Source of the DNA: Larix kaempferi
Lineage: Eukaryota > Streptophyta > Pinopsida > Pinales > Pinaceae
Direction of reading: 5' to 3'
DNA length: 64,000 nt
NCBI GenBank assembly: GCA_027924585.1
Contig: BSBM01000779.1
Location: forward strand, 15,234,001-15,298,000
In this document: positions 12,149-24,100 of the stretch, one piece after another
Numbering within the stretch: position 1 is the first letter of the stretch
How the letters are laid out: every line of letters begins with the position of its first letter
Translations under genes and position numbers: made by a program
The notes under the pieces: generated by a model
Database searches by the model: none
What the model was told of the DNA's origin: nothing
Seen by the model: only the letters and a program-made list of their open reading frames with translations

Positions 12149-13650
12149 TGTTAATATTTGGTTGAGATTTGATCTTTAATTATTTTAGATGCAGAGACTT
12201 GAAGCATTGAGACAATTCAATTCATGAAATTCCTACACCCATAACACAAGATATACCCTGGGGAAAATTCTCAAAATTATGAGAACAAAAACCCCAACAA
12301 TTCTTCTCAGTATAATATAATGGATAGCAGAGAATGCTTTCTTTTACAACATAGCAGATTGATTTCGGAAGATAAGAGATCACCAAACACTCTTGATGAA
12401 GATACAAAAGCAATAGAGAAGAGAGATCAATCGGATGTGTGCCCAGCACAACAATAACAAACACGAACAATACCCTACACAAAGAGAAGCGCCTCGCCTT
12501 CAATGGAGAAGAGAATTCGCTTCACATTGGATTCATCAATCCCATATAACATATTTATACATTCATCTCTTATATTTTTAACTTATAACTTCATGATGAA
12601 CTCGTCCTCAAACTGGATGTATTAATCTTGCATGCAGAGGTGCGCCCCACTTCTCATGCATTGCTTTAACTCACCGAGTTGTCACTTATGATGAACTCGC
12701 CTCTGATTTGAAAGCTTTCCCACTTAGTTAGGTGGCTAACTTAAGTGTCGACAAGCAAGTGTCACAACTCACGTGCCATATTTTAGTTTAACATAAGTGT
12801 CATCATGAAATAACACTTAGTTAACTAGATCTTCTTTGTTGTCACTTAGTTAACTCTCTTTAACTAAAGTGTCGTCTTTTAGTTTATCTAAACTGAAAAC
12901 ACTTTAGTTAACTAGTCCTTTTTATTTAACACTTAGTTAAATGAAATCATGCTGATTGATTTACTTGAAGTGACCACTATGAGTTCTTTAGTTAACTAAG
13001 GCATATTTTTAACTGATGCTTTAACTGAAGCATTGATACTTAACTGAAGCTTTAATAATTTGAGTTCTCTTTAAATAGCTGAAATTTATGCATGGTCAAT
13101 TTTGAATTCTCTTGATCTCTAGGATTTATCTTTTATTTATTTATCTCTTACTGCATGGTCAATATGTGCTAACTTTAATTATCCATCACATTACATTATA
13201 CTAAGAAGAATTATCGGATGTTGTGATCATATTATATTATTCTGGACCAAATGATCATATGCTAAAGTGATTCACTTTAGAGGTGACCAACCTCTAAAGG
13301 AGACTTAATAGCAATCTGGTGATCATGGTTAATAATATATCACACAACATTAAATGCTTTTAACAAGTAAAGCATGACCTTTATACGGAAGGTCCACCTC
13401 TATACCGGAGGTCCATCTCATGGGTACCTTTATACAGAAGGTTCACATGATAATCATGACTTGACACACACAAGTCCGGAGCCTTGTCCAACAAGACTTT
13501 ACAACATCATTAATTTGATCAATTACCTCTTTATGGGAGGAATAACCTTTACACAGAAGGCAATCAAAGTGCTCACCTCTATACGGGAGGATCAATCTTG
13601 ACTACACAAGATTGGTTTGGAGAATGTATCCTGATGCTGTTTATTTAAAA
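12149..13650 (-). repeat. Copia B 5' LTR
   Basis: 1,502 bp, TG at the left end; the right end reads AA where Copia A's LTR has CA. It contains an AGTTAACT-rich block (about 12,720-13,080) and a run of mini-hairpins (13,354-13,614). The pair with the split 3' LTR is aligned over about 1.35 kb. Confidence 0.9.
13354..13614 (-). repeat. Mini-hairpin array in Copia B LTR
   Basis: About twelve short inverted repeats in 260 bp. Examples are 13,354-13,375 (ATGCTTT stem), 13,376-13,394 (GACCTT, loop tatacgg), 13,396-13,412 (ACCTC), 13,426-13,442 (ACCTT), 13,458-13,476 (GACTTG, loop acacaca), 13,511-13,525 (TAATT) and 13,593-13,614 (CAATCTTG). Loops recur while stems differ. Confidence 0.75.
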
Positions 13651-15687
13651 AAATATGACTCATGTAGCTTCTTTCGATTAGACACCATTGGAGTAGACAT
13701 GGACTTATAGTCCATCATACCAAATCTCTGCAATACATCAACTGTGTACTTTCCTTGTGAAAGAAAGATATCATCTTTCCTTTGCCAAACTTCTAGACTA
13801 AGAAAATAGTGCATAAGACCTAAGTATTTCATTTCGAACTCATAAGTGATATCCCTCTTGCAATGAGTTATCTGTTGATCCTCTCCAGTAAGGAACAAGT
13901 CATCAACATAGAGAACTAAGATCAATGGTTGGTTATTCACAACCTTGAAGTACAGGTTGGGGTCAACTTTGCTTTTGGAGAATCCCAAGCTCAAAAGATA
14001 GTTGTCAATCCTCTAATACCAAGCCCTTGGGGACTGCTTAAGCCCATACAAGGATTTCTTAATTTTGCATACATGGGATTACTTCCCACAAACTACAAAC
14101 CCCTCAGGTTGTTGTACATATATGTATTCCTCAAATTCACCATTGATAAAGGCAATCTTCACATCCATCTAGTGAAGTTTCCAACCCAAAACTAAAGCAA
14201 GTGTACCTGGTCATAGGAGCGAATGTCTCATCATATTCTATCCCTTCTTTCTGTGAGAACCCACGGGTCACAAATCTTGCTTTATACTTTTCAATACTTC
14301 CATTAGCTGTATGCTTGATTTTATAAAGCCACTTGGAAGTTACTATTGACTTACCTTCAAGTTTAGGAACCACTTCCCACAGATCATTCTTCATAATAGA
14401 TTTGTATCCTTCTACCATGGAATATTTCCATACTTGTTGCTTAGAGGATTCCTCGTAGGTAGATGGTTCAGAATCACTGATGTGACTCATATATGCTACA
14501 TATCCTGAAAATATTCCAGGTCTCTTTCGCTCTCTGGATGAGCCCGGTGGTGCACCATGCTTTTCTGCCTCTTGCAAAATGTCTCAACACCATGCAGATC
14601 TCCTCTTAGTAGGAGGTTCATCAAGATATATTTCTATCAGATCTACTGGCTCTTCAGGATCAAGCGGATCTATGGACTCTTATGGATTCTCCCTCTCAAC
14701 ATCTGAAAGGGGATAATCAGAAGCTGGATCTTCCATCATGGGGGTCTCATGCTCCTCCATATCTAAATCACATTGTATTTCTTTGGAGCACTTGAAGGCA
14801 GCCTCTTCATTGAATGTTACATCGTTGTTGACTTCAATGTTTCTTTGACTTGGAACATAGATTCTGTAAACTTTGGAGGATTCACTATATCCAACAAATG
14901 TTCCTTTGTTTCTGGAGGGCTCCATATTTTTCCTCTTCTCTTTTGGTACATGAATATAGACAGGACAACCAAAACTATTCAAGTGTCCAACATCTATTTT
15001 TTCACTAGTTAAATCCTCTTTAGGAATATTTTCTCCCAAGATAGCATGAGGACTTTTGTTTTGTATATAGATAGCAGTGTTGGAGGCTATTTCTCATAAG
15101 GAAGTGGGCAGATCCTGATCACACATCATGGCTTTTGCAGCCTTGCATATTGTTTTGTTCTTTCTTTCAGCAACCCCATTCTACTGGGGGTTGTAGGGTA
15201 CAGTCAGTTGTCTCTTTATTCCTACATCTCAATAGAAGCCATTAAAGTCGTGAGACTCAAACTCTCCTCCATTATCAGATCGCAAAGCACAGATGTTCCT
15301 TCTAGTTTGATTCTCAATCAATGCTTTAAACTCTTGAAACTTGTTGAAAGTTTCACTCTTTGCCTTCAAAAAATAGATCCAAGACTTGCGGGATAAGTCA
15401 TATATGAACAACACATAGTACAAATAACCACTCAAGGAAGGTGTTGACATAGGTCCACTTAGATCGTAATGAATTAAATCAAGGACCCCTTTGGATCTTT
15501 TGGTACTGCTAGAAAAACTCTTCTTGGTATTATTTCCAAGAGCGCAACCTCTACAAACACTATCAAAATCAGATTTAAATATAGGCATACCTTTCACCAT
15601 CTTCAGTAATCCAGGCAACACTTTGAAATGGAGATGACCAATCCTTCTATGCCACAGATCACAAGGATTGACTGTGTCATGGATCAT
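13651..15687 (-). pseudogene. Copia A integrase and RT, interrupted by Copia B
   Basis: Integrase: LWHRRIGHLHF zinc region (about 15,650), DLIHYDLSGPMSTPS and SDNGGEFESHDF, then a stop at 15,229. The integrase C-terminal region lies at 14,680-15,039 and the linker with MSHISDSEPSTYEES at about 14,440-14,500. RT: GIEYDETFAPM at 14,210-14,250, then YVDDLFLTGED and LGLMHYFLSLEVW at 13,790-13,910. The reading ends at KKLHES at the Copia B junction. Several frameshifts and stops are present. Confidence 0.87.
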
Positions 15688-16962
15688 GGTTTGAATGAGA
15701 TTTCCAGGAACTTTGTAGAGACCTCCCTCTCTAACTCCATCACAGATGCAGAGTTCAAGTCTTCATGCTTAGGCCACATGGGCACTTTGTTGTCCATAAA
15801 TATTACTATGAATACTTTATCTTCTAGAATCGAAACATACAAGAGGTTCTTCTTCAATCCAAGGACAAACATAATTTCATCCACATGTAGTGCATCTCCT
15901 GAATCCAACTGAAAAGAAGTGGATCCAATCCCTCGGATCGAATAGGTGGTATTATCTCCAAGCTCCACCTTACATGAGAACTTATTCTCCTTCATATATG
16001 TGATAGTGCTCCTATATCCAGTCATGTGCTTGGATGCGCCACTGTCCACCAACCATGTCTCAACATTAGTGGTAATGGATCCAGAAAGGGTTGAGACAAG
16101 ATGGTACTCCTTCCTCGTCTCTTGATCATCGAATGAATTCTTTCTTGTAGGTTCATCTTCAGTAGCAGTATAAGCATGAAACCTACCCTTGAACTTTCCT
16201 ATTTGCTTTGCACGACATTCTCTTGCATAATGGCCCTTCTTATTGCAATTGCAACATTTAACTTTAGACTTATCAAAGTTCTTGTGATCATTTTTCCTTT
16301 TGATGAGAAAAATTCTTATGAGAAAAAGATTTATTTCCTCTCTTCGTCTGTGATGCAAGAGCAAGGTTCTCTTCTTGGGAGGAAACATATTTGCTCTGGA
16401 TTCACCCTTCTTCTTGTAGGAAATCATGCCATAGTCTCTCAAAATTTGGTTGCACTTATCGACCATATACTGCAACCAAGAATGTCTCCCATGAAGATGG
16501 AAGGCCATCGACAATAGTCTGTATGATATCATCATCATCAATTGTCACACCAATGCTCATGAGTTGATCTCTTACTTGAGAGAGCTTTGTGAATAAGGAA
16601 GCAACAACTTCGTCCTTCTCCATCTTTAGATTTAGAAGCTTGTTCTTCAATGCCCACTTTTGACTGGGCACCTTCTTCTCATAATGATTTGTCAAAGTGT
16701 AGAAGGATTCCTTTGCGGTCTTCAATGGAGTAATCATAGGCATCAAATTGTCTTTCACCGAATCATAAATGATCCACTTTTCCCTGGCTTGATTCTTCTT
16801 GAAGTTGGTGCGCCCTGCATTAGTATTAGGCTCTTCAATAATACTGGATACATAGCCATCCAAATCATGCTCTTCGAGGATATTGAGGATCCTGGCCTTC
16901 CAAGTATTGAAGTTCAAAGTTACTTCAAGACGGTCTTCCAGTCTTACTGAGATTGAAGCCAT
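15684..16962 (-). pseudogene. Copia A gag and protease
   Basis: Gag starts MASISVRLEDRLE at 16,962. It shifts frame near 16,460-16,540, then shows the knuckle CCNCNKKGHYAREC (about 16,215-16,260) and the protease motif WLVDSGASKHMTGY (about 16,020-16,060). Compared with Copia B the order and spacing are the same. Confidence 0.88.
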
Positions 16963-17053
16963 TATTCTTCAAGTATTGTTCTCACTCAGGATCTACATAG
17001 GATCAAGCTTGATTGTTGAACTTAGCTCTTTCATGCCTTGAGCTATGATAACA

Positions 17054-18286
17054 TGTTAATTTTTTATCTTTAATTCATAAATGCAATAGTAATTGAAATC
17101 AAATAACAATCATACACATAAGCAATCACATTCAACACATGAATTTACCTTGGGGAAACCTTTTATGACTTGAGGGAGAAAACCCCAACAAAACCTTAGT
17201 ATATTGATAGATAGCAGAGAATGTATTTTACATCAAGCACCTGTAGTGCAATTTACAAAGCAAGAGAGATAGATATAGAAGAGAGACTCAGAATAACAAT
17301 ACTCCAGTCTACCACTTCACTAATATTGGTCTCATGCACAAATTTACTTCATTGGAATTCGCTCCAACCTTGGAGCCATCAATCTTGCATGGAGAAGTGC
17401 GCCCCACTTCTCATGCAATAACTTTAACTCACAATACTGACTTCAGTATGAACTCACCCCTTAACTGAAAGCTTTCCCACTTAGTTAGGTGGTTAACTTA
17501 AGTGTCGTCATGTAAGTGTCGCAACTCAAGTGTTGTCTTTTAGTTTAACACAAGTGTCATCTTTTAGTTTAACATAAGTGTCGTCATGCAAAAACACTTA
17601 GTTAAATAGATCTTATTTGTTATCACTTAGTTAACTCTCTTAACTGAAATATTTCTTGTTATCATCACTGTAGTGAACAATTCAAGTTCTCCTTTGATTG
17701 ACTGAAGTATTTTTTGTTAATATCACTGAAGTTTAACTATTCAAATTCTCTCTCAATTAAATTAAGTCTTTATGTGCAATTCAAATTCTCTCATATCTTA
17801 TCTCATCTTATCTACATGGTCCACATGTGCCAACTTAATTATCATATCGAATATATTAAGGAGATTTTTCCAATGATGTGATTATATTGTTCTACTATCG
17901 TTCCAAGTGGTTATATGCTAAAGTAATTCACTCTAGAGGAGACTTAATAGTCGAACCGTGGTTAGTAGTACATCACACACCATACAAGATTTGACATACA
18001 AATCATCACCTCAACACATGAGGCACCACCTCAACACATGAGGATCTGTCTTGACACATAAGACCTTAGCCTTGACTAGCAAGACTATACAACATCATCA
18101 CTTTGACATACAAAGCACTTGCCTCAACACATGAAGCTTATCCAATATTGAGTCCAACTTGAGATTCTTCTCCAAGTTTCCTGAGTCCAACTTAGGATCC
18201 TATAAGGCACTACCTCGACACACGAGGCTCAATCTTGACACGCAATATTGACTTGGAGAATGATTCATGATATTGTAACTTTAACA
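17054..18286 (-). repeat. Copia A 5' LTR
   Basis: 1,233 bp, with clean TG...CA ends (17,054 and 18,286). The adjacent primer site on the minus strand is a mutated form of tggtatcagagc. It includes AGTTAACT motifs (about 17,475-17,650) and a mini-hairpin array (17,988-18,250). Confidence 0.87.
17988..18250 (-). repeat. Mini-hairpin array in Copia A LTR
   Basis: Hairpins with loop acaca or acata and changing stems: 17,988-18,004 (GATTTG), 18,009-18,023 and 18,029-18,043 (CCTCA), 18,048-18,064 (GTCTT), 18,071-18,083 (CTTG), 18,101-18,115 (CTTTG), 18,121-18,136 (one mismatch), 18,213-18,227 (CCTCG) and 18,230-18,250 (8 bp, one mismatch). Confidence 0.8.
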
Positions 18287-18950
18287 AAAGGAACCACTAA
18301 TGGGAACCAAAATTGACACTAGAAATGGCCAAAACTACCTAGGAAAACTAGGGAACTCAACCCAAAGTTATGCATACTGGTGAACAAATAACCCCTCAAT
18401 CCAAGGAGAAAAAAAGTGGTTCGTTTTACATACCTAAGGTTCATGAGACACAATGACAATGACATGAGAATTCTTTATAAATGAGAGTGTAAGGAAGTCC
18501 TTTGTTAAGCTTCTAATGTTACCAATCCACAAAGAATCGAAACCATGTTTTCTCTTTAAATAAATTGTGAACACTATCACAATTTTAATAACAATAATAT
18601 TAATGGGGGATTAGATTACTTTGTGGTGAACTTTAGAATCAACAAACCAATCAAGGTTAAAAATAAAGTAAGACAAATCATTATAACAAAAACTATTATA
18701 ATGATAATGAATATTAGGTAAAAAAATTGTAATAATTACGTCGATAGGGTTTTTTATTGTAGATTTTGTGGGGGACTACAGCCTATGTTTTTCTAGGATT
18801 GTAGGAGGATGAGACAAGATACTGTCTAGATTGATTCTCTGGTAATCGTTCAAAATTCGAAATAAACAATTATAAAAAAAAAGAATTAAAAAAATAAGTG
18901 GTAGCTGATGAAGGGATAACTGGTAGCAGATATAGATATCTCGTAGTTGA
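18287..18950. other. Unannotated sequence between Copia A and solo LTR E
   Basis: AT-rich, with no coding potential, repeat or motif that I recognise. It is probably part of the locus into which Copia A and the solo LTR inserted. Confidence 0.5.
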
Positions 18951-18955
18951 TGCAT

Positions 18956-19633
18956 TGTTGATGTATATGTAACTTCGGAATGTATTTCATATATTTATTT
19001 TGTACTCCTATAGAGATGGTATTATTCCTCTATACGGAAGTGTTTGTATTCCTATAAAGATGTTATTATTCCTCTATACGGAAGTGTCATCATTTATATT
19101 GTAAGTGTCGTAACTTATACTTGATGGGTTATTAGACCACCTTGTTGGGGTCGGCCCTGTATAAGTCATGTGGGTCAAAGGGTTATTAGACCACCCTATT
19201 GGGGGTCGGCCATGTGGGTCAAAGGGTTATTAGACCACCCTAGTGGGGGTCGACCCAGTCAGCATTATGTTAAGTGGTTAAGTTGAGGCCGACCTAGTTG
19301 AGTAAAGGTCAAGTCAAGTTAGTGTATGAATAGAGAGTGTGTCTTTCTCATTTTACACATTCTATTCTCTCACTCACACTTTGGAGAGTGGCGCACTTGT
19401 GGAGGAGGAGGCTGAGAAGACTATCTCTTGTATTCTGGTTGTATCATTGCTCTATCTATCTCTGAGGAAGTTATTGGGGTTTTTCACCTTTATGGTTTTC
19501 CCCAAGTAAACTCTATGTCTCTTCTGTGCTTGCATTATTGTGTCCATGATTGATATGCTGTAGATTTGTTGTACATGTTATTCTCTCAGTTAAGATCCTA
19601 GATCAGATTGAAGTAAATTCTGAAAATTTAACA
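18956..19633 (+). mobile_element. Solo LTR E (same family as Copia C LTR)
   Basis: 678 bp starting tgttgatgtatatg and ending aaaatttaaca. It is flanked by a perfect 5-bp duplication tgcat (18,951-18,955 and 19,634-19,638). It is the reverse complement of the 701-bp LTRs of Copia C. No internal sequence adjoins it, so it is best explained by recombination between the two LTRs of a former element. It contains three copies of a block around gggttattagaccacc (19,127-19,250). Confidence 0.93.
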
Positions 19634-19677
19634 TGCATCGCATGAAGAACAAGTAACTTGATAGTGGCACTTAACTT

Positions 19678-19693
19678 GTGACCTATCGATGTT
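19678..19693. repeat. LINE2 target-site duplication, left copy
   Basis: gtgacctatcgatgtt recurs exactly at 40,047-40,062. Here it runs into a T-run (19,692-19,699), which is the poly(A) of a minus-strand LINE. Confidence 0.85.
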
Positions 19694-19771
19694 TTTTTTC
19701 ACAAAACCAGATAAGATATATTTAAAAAGAAGAAAAAAAATGGGTCGCAATCGACCAGATTGCAAATAATT

Positions 19772-21114
19772 TGATGCAGGAGCATCGATGGTAAGCCAGC
19801 AATGTGATTGCGTGTTCACATGTTGTGGCTAGCAAGAGGACAAGTTGTCCTGAAGTGGGAGAGAGTTTGTTCATTAAGTATTTTCAATAATTGCAAATAT
19901 GTAACCAAATAATATGTGTTAGTTTTTGAGAAGGTAGAGCATAGTGGCGAGTTGATGCTCCCTGCGTGGAGATCAAGCCAGTTAGCTATTTTGTTGTAAA
20001 ATGATAGTGACTCCTTCAGTGATGGAGGAGAGTCTGTTAGGAGTTTGTTGTTACGATTCAACCATTCGGTTTTTGGGAGGATATTTTCGAATGGATGAAA
20101 GGGGGAACTCAGTAGGAAGTTAGGGGGTCAGTTAGCAGAAGCGAGAGTCTGTGTAAGGAAGAGTCGGTGGGATATTTTCCTACACACTAGAGGAAAATAC
20201 GACTGTATAGATGTTTTTGATATCAGTTAATGAAACTAGCCGGTTATGTGTGTTAATGGTGTTACTGTGCATTTGAATGAGAAGTAAGCCTAGATTCTAT
20301 TAGGTAGAGCTGTGTGCGAATGTTAACCTGATGTCTGTGTGAATGAATCTTTGTCTTTTTGTTTGTATGAACAATAAGAACACCCAAGTCCTTTGAAAAC
20401 AGACCATTAATGCGTAGCAGAGATAGTTTTTGTCAACTTTAGTTTCTCATTAGATTCGGACGAAGATAGAGCTGGATTGATCGACTCTCTGATCAATCCA
20501 CAAGAAAATCGCAGAGTCACAGCCGATTCAAACAACAGAGGTTGGACGGATAAGATCAAAGCCGAAAGGAAGATCGACGGCGGGGAAAGAATCAATCAAG
20601 TGGAAGTGCACCCGAGTTAGCGTCTCTGCAAGATGAGTTGAAGTGTTCCACATTGATCATAGATCAACGGCCGAGATCGAATCCGCAAAGGATCGACGGC
20701 TGAGACGGTGTTCCGCAGAAGAAATAAGCGCGTGCGTTAATGGTGAGAGTTACGGAAACCACATTGCGGAATAGTTTTGCGGAAAGTTCTTTCGGGAAAA
20801 CATGAGAGGTGCACCCGCAATCCACAAGTTGTGGAAAGAAGTGTTGTGGAAGGGTCGTTGCGGGAAGGCGACTGCGAAAATATCGTTACAGGAGAATGCT
20901 GCAGTTGTGGAAGGGAGGTGTTCCTGCAAGACTGTTGCGGAAGGTAAATTCTAACTGTCAGAACATTGCGGAAATCCTAGTTTGAAGGTAAGTGCCACAA
21001 TTGAGAAGAACTCGACTGGTTGTTAGCTAAGGTTGGTAGTCCGATTTCAAGGAATCAACCTATTTCCTGGAAAGGTTCGGGTTGGAAGGGTTGTGGTTAC
21101 TACCGCCTGCACCA
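19772..21114 (+). repeat. Gypsy D 5' LTR
   Basis: 1,343 bp, TG...CA. Its 3' half (about 20,720-20,960) is rich in repeats of ttgcggaa, several of which read ttgtggaa here but ttgcggaa in the 3' LTR. Confidence 0.93.
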
Positions 21115-21118
21115 TTTG

Positions 21119-21130
21119 TGGTATCAGAGC
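21119..21130 (+). other. Gypsy D primer-binding site
   Basis: tggtatcagagc four bases after the 5' LTR, complementary to initiator tRNA-Met. Confidence 0.93.
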
Positions 21131-21160
21131 AGATTTTTCCCGGCACGATAGAAGAGAGGC

Positions 21161-24100
21161 ATGGCTATACGTTTGGGAAGAGAAAGAGCTCGTGGCAGAG
21201 GGCGACCAACAACAAATGCAAAAGTCATGGAGGAAATGAGAGAAATGCAAGCACGTATGGAAACTGTGGAGATGGGTAGACGAAGAGACCTAGAAGAAGG
21301 GGATCTGAGTGACCCTGATGAAGAGGAACAAGGAGAAAAAGTAGCACCCATGCAAGAGACACCTAAGCTAAGATACTTTCAGACAATTCTTGGAGCAACT
21401 TCGAGGCCAAAACTCGAGTTTCCTACCTATGAGGGAAGTCTCACTACTGAACACCTTATTGATTGGATAAGTACCTTGAGTATGATGAAATTGAGGAGAA
21501 CAATAAGGTCAGAGTGGCAGTGACAAGGTTGAAAGGACATGCATTCCTGTGGTGGGATAGTGTGCAAGCTAAAAGGAGAAGGAAGAACATACCGTTGATA
21601 AAGAGCTGGGATAGGATGGTGGCTAAGATGAGAGCCAAGTTCTTGCCCAAGGATTACCAGCTAATTTTGTACAGGCAGATGCAGAACCTTAGGCAAATAT
21701 TATTGACTATAAGAGAGTATACTGAAGATTTCTACAAAGTGAACCTAAGGGCAGGTTATGTGGAAGAATCAACAGAGAAGGCTGCTAGATATGTCAATGG
21801 TCTCGGGATGGAGATTCAAGATGAGATCAGCATGATATCACCAATAACCATGGAAGAGGCATACCAATGTGCCTTAAGAGCAGAAGAAAAATTAGTGAGA
21901 AAGCAGAACTTCAATAGGGGAAGAGGTCCAGCCAGAGGAAGGGGGCAAACAACTGGAAGAGGAAGGTTTGCATCCCAAGGAGGAGGACCCAGTAACTTAA
22001 ACCAACAGGAGCACCAAGGTAGAGGAGGTGACCCAAGAGGGAGAAGACCTTACCAAGGGGGTAGAGGTAGAGGAAGAGGCAGAGAAGCTGTCTACAAATG
22101 TTACAAGTGTAACAAATTGGGGCATAGATCCTTTGAATGTCCTGAGAAGGAAGACATAGGACAGAGAGGAGCCTATATAGCTCAGAATGAGTAGCAGCAA
22201 GAACATATGACAGTGGCCGAGAATATGCAAGAGAAGGGAGAGTCTTTGATGATGAACAAAGTCTTATTGAAACATGAAAAGGAGGAAGTGGAACTGGCTC
22301 AAAGGAAGGCTTTATTCAAGACCATGTGTAAAGTGAGAGGGAAGTGTTGCAAGATGGTGATTGACAGTGGGAGCACCGACAATCTTGTTTCCATAGAGAT
22401 GGTGGAGAAACTGAGTCTGAAGAGGACCAAACACCCTGTTCCATACAAAGTATCCTGGATTCATAAAGGACATCAAATCCTGGTAAGTGAACAATGTGAA
22501 GTTGATTTTCAAGTAGGCACATTTAAGGACACGATTATATGTGATGTTATGCCCATGGATGTTTGCCATATTCTTCTAGGGATACCATGGCAATTTGACA
22601 AAAGGGTAGTACATGATGGTAGGAGGGATTGTCATAGTATCGTGCAAGATGGGATAAAACATATTCTTCATCCTTTGCAAGGAGAGAGTTCGACATAGCA
22701 ACAAGCATCTAAGGTCCTGATGTTGACAGGGAAAGAGTATTTGCAGCAAATTGATGAGAAGGAACTAAACTATGATGTGGTATGTAAGCCTAGAGTGGTA
22801 GTGATGAAGACTAATATTACAGATCTGCCTGAGGAGATTCAAGAGATGCTAGGAGAGTTTAGTGACATTGTGGTAGATGATTTTCCCAATGAGTTACCAC
22901 TGAAGAGGGATGTAAGTCACCATATTGATTTTATTCCTGGAGAAAGCTTTCCAAACAAGGCAATATACAGGTTGACACCTCAAGAGAATGAAGAAGTTAG
23001 AAGGCAAGTACAAGGATTGTTTGACAAGGGGTTGGTTCAAAAAATTCTGAGTCCATGTGCAGTATCAACAGTCCTTACCCCGAAGAAGGATGGTGAATGG
23101 AGGATGTGCACTGAATCCAGAGCTATCAAAGATATTACCATCATATATAGGTTTCCATTACCCATGATGGATGACATGATGGATTTCCTAAGTAGAGCAA
23201 CATGTTTTTCAAAATTAGATCTGAAGAGTGGATACCATTAGATCAGAATTCGAGAAGGAGATGAGTGGAAGACAACCTTTAAGACCAATGATGGGTTGTA
23301 TGAGTGGTTGGTTATGCCATTCAGACTGTCCAATGCACCAAGTACTTTCATGAGATTAATGAATGAAGTCTTGAGAGATTTCATAAGTAAGTTTGTGATA
23401 GTTTACCTTGATGATATTCTGATTTTCAGTAAAATAGAGAAAGAACACTTGAAGCATCTGAGATGTGTCTTGGAGAAATTACAAAAGGAAAATTTGTTGG
23501 TGAATGTGAAGAAGTGTACATTTCTGAAATCAGAACTAGTGTATTTGGGTTTTGTTATCTCAAGAGATGGATTGAAAATGGATTCAGAAAAGGTGCAAGC
23601 AATCATTGATTGGCCTTCACCTCGGAGCATATTTGAGGTAAGAAGTTTCCATGGATTGGCAAGTTTTTATAGAAAGTTCATAAAGGATTTCAGTGGTATT
23701 TGTGCACCAATCATTGAAACAATTAGGAAGGACAAACAACCATTTAAATGGATAACAGAGGTTGAAACAAGCTTTCAGTTTTTGAAGAGAAAGATTACTA
23801 AGCAACCAGTATTGAAGCTACCAGACTTCAAACACCCTTTCCAAGTGAAATGTGATGCTAGTGGAGTAGCAATTGGAGCTGTACTCAATCAGGAAGACAG
23901 GCCCATGGCATATTTCAACAAGAAGTTGAATGATTCCAAACAGAATTATTCATCTTATGACAAGGAATTCGATGCTATTGTCCAGTCACTAAAGCATTGG
24001 AGACATTATCTGATGCCTAGAGAGTTTGTTTTATTTTCTGATAATCATGCATTGCAGTACATCATGCAGCAACCTAAATTGAATCAGAAGCATGTCAAAT

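Larger units (their letters stand above)
767..13650 (-). mobile_element. Copia B: Ty1/copia LTR retrotransposon carrying nested LINE1
   Basis: On the minus strand the order is 5' LTR (12,149-13,650), tRNA-iMet primer site (12,137-12,148), gag, protease, integrase, RT, RNase H, then a 3' LTR split by LINE1 (7,782-about 8,220 and 767-1,690). Integrase before RT defines Ty1/copia. The internal region is one frame broken by stops and a frameshift, so it is inactive. Flanking 5-mers (762-766 and 13,651-13,655) are similar but not identical, as expected of an old insertion. The 3' end of pol and roughly 150 bp of the adjoining 3' LTR are deleted near 8,220. Confidence 0.88.
13651..18286 (-). mobile_element. 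Copia A: Ty1/copia element, right piece with 5' LTR
   Basis: Minus-strand order is LTR (17,054-18,286), degenerate iMet primer site, gag, protease, integrase, RT. The RT is cut at 13,651 by Copia B; the remainder is at 1-766. It is related to Copia B (similar gag start, similar LTR ends) but is a distinct family with a shorter LTR. Multiple frameshifts make it inactive. Confidence 0.87.

Noticed and set aside
19772-19776. Gypsy D LTR starting at tgcagg (19,775) instead of tgatgcagg (19,772)
   Set aside because: Starting at 19,775 gives unmatched flanks. Starting at 19,772 gives a perfect taatt duplication with the right end.
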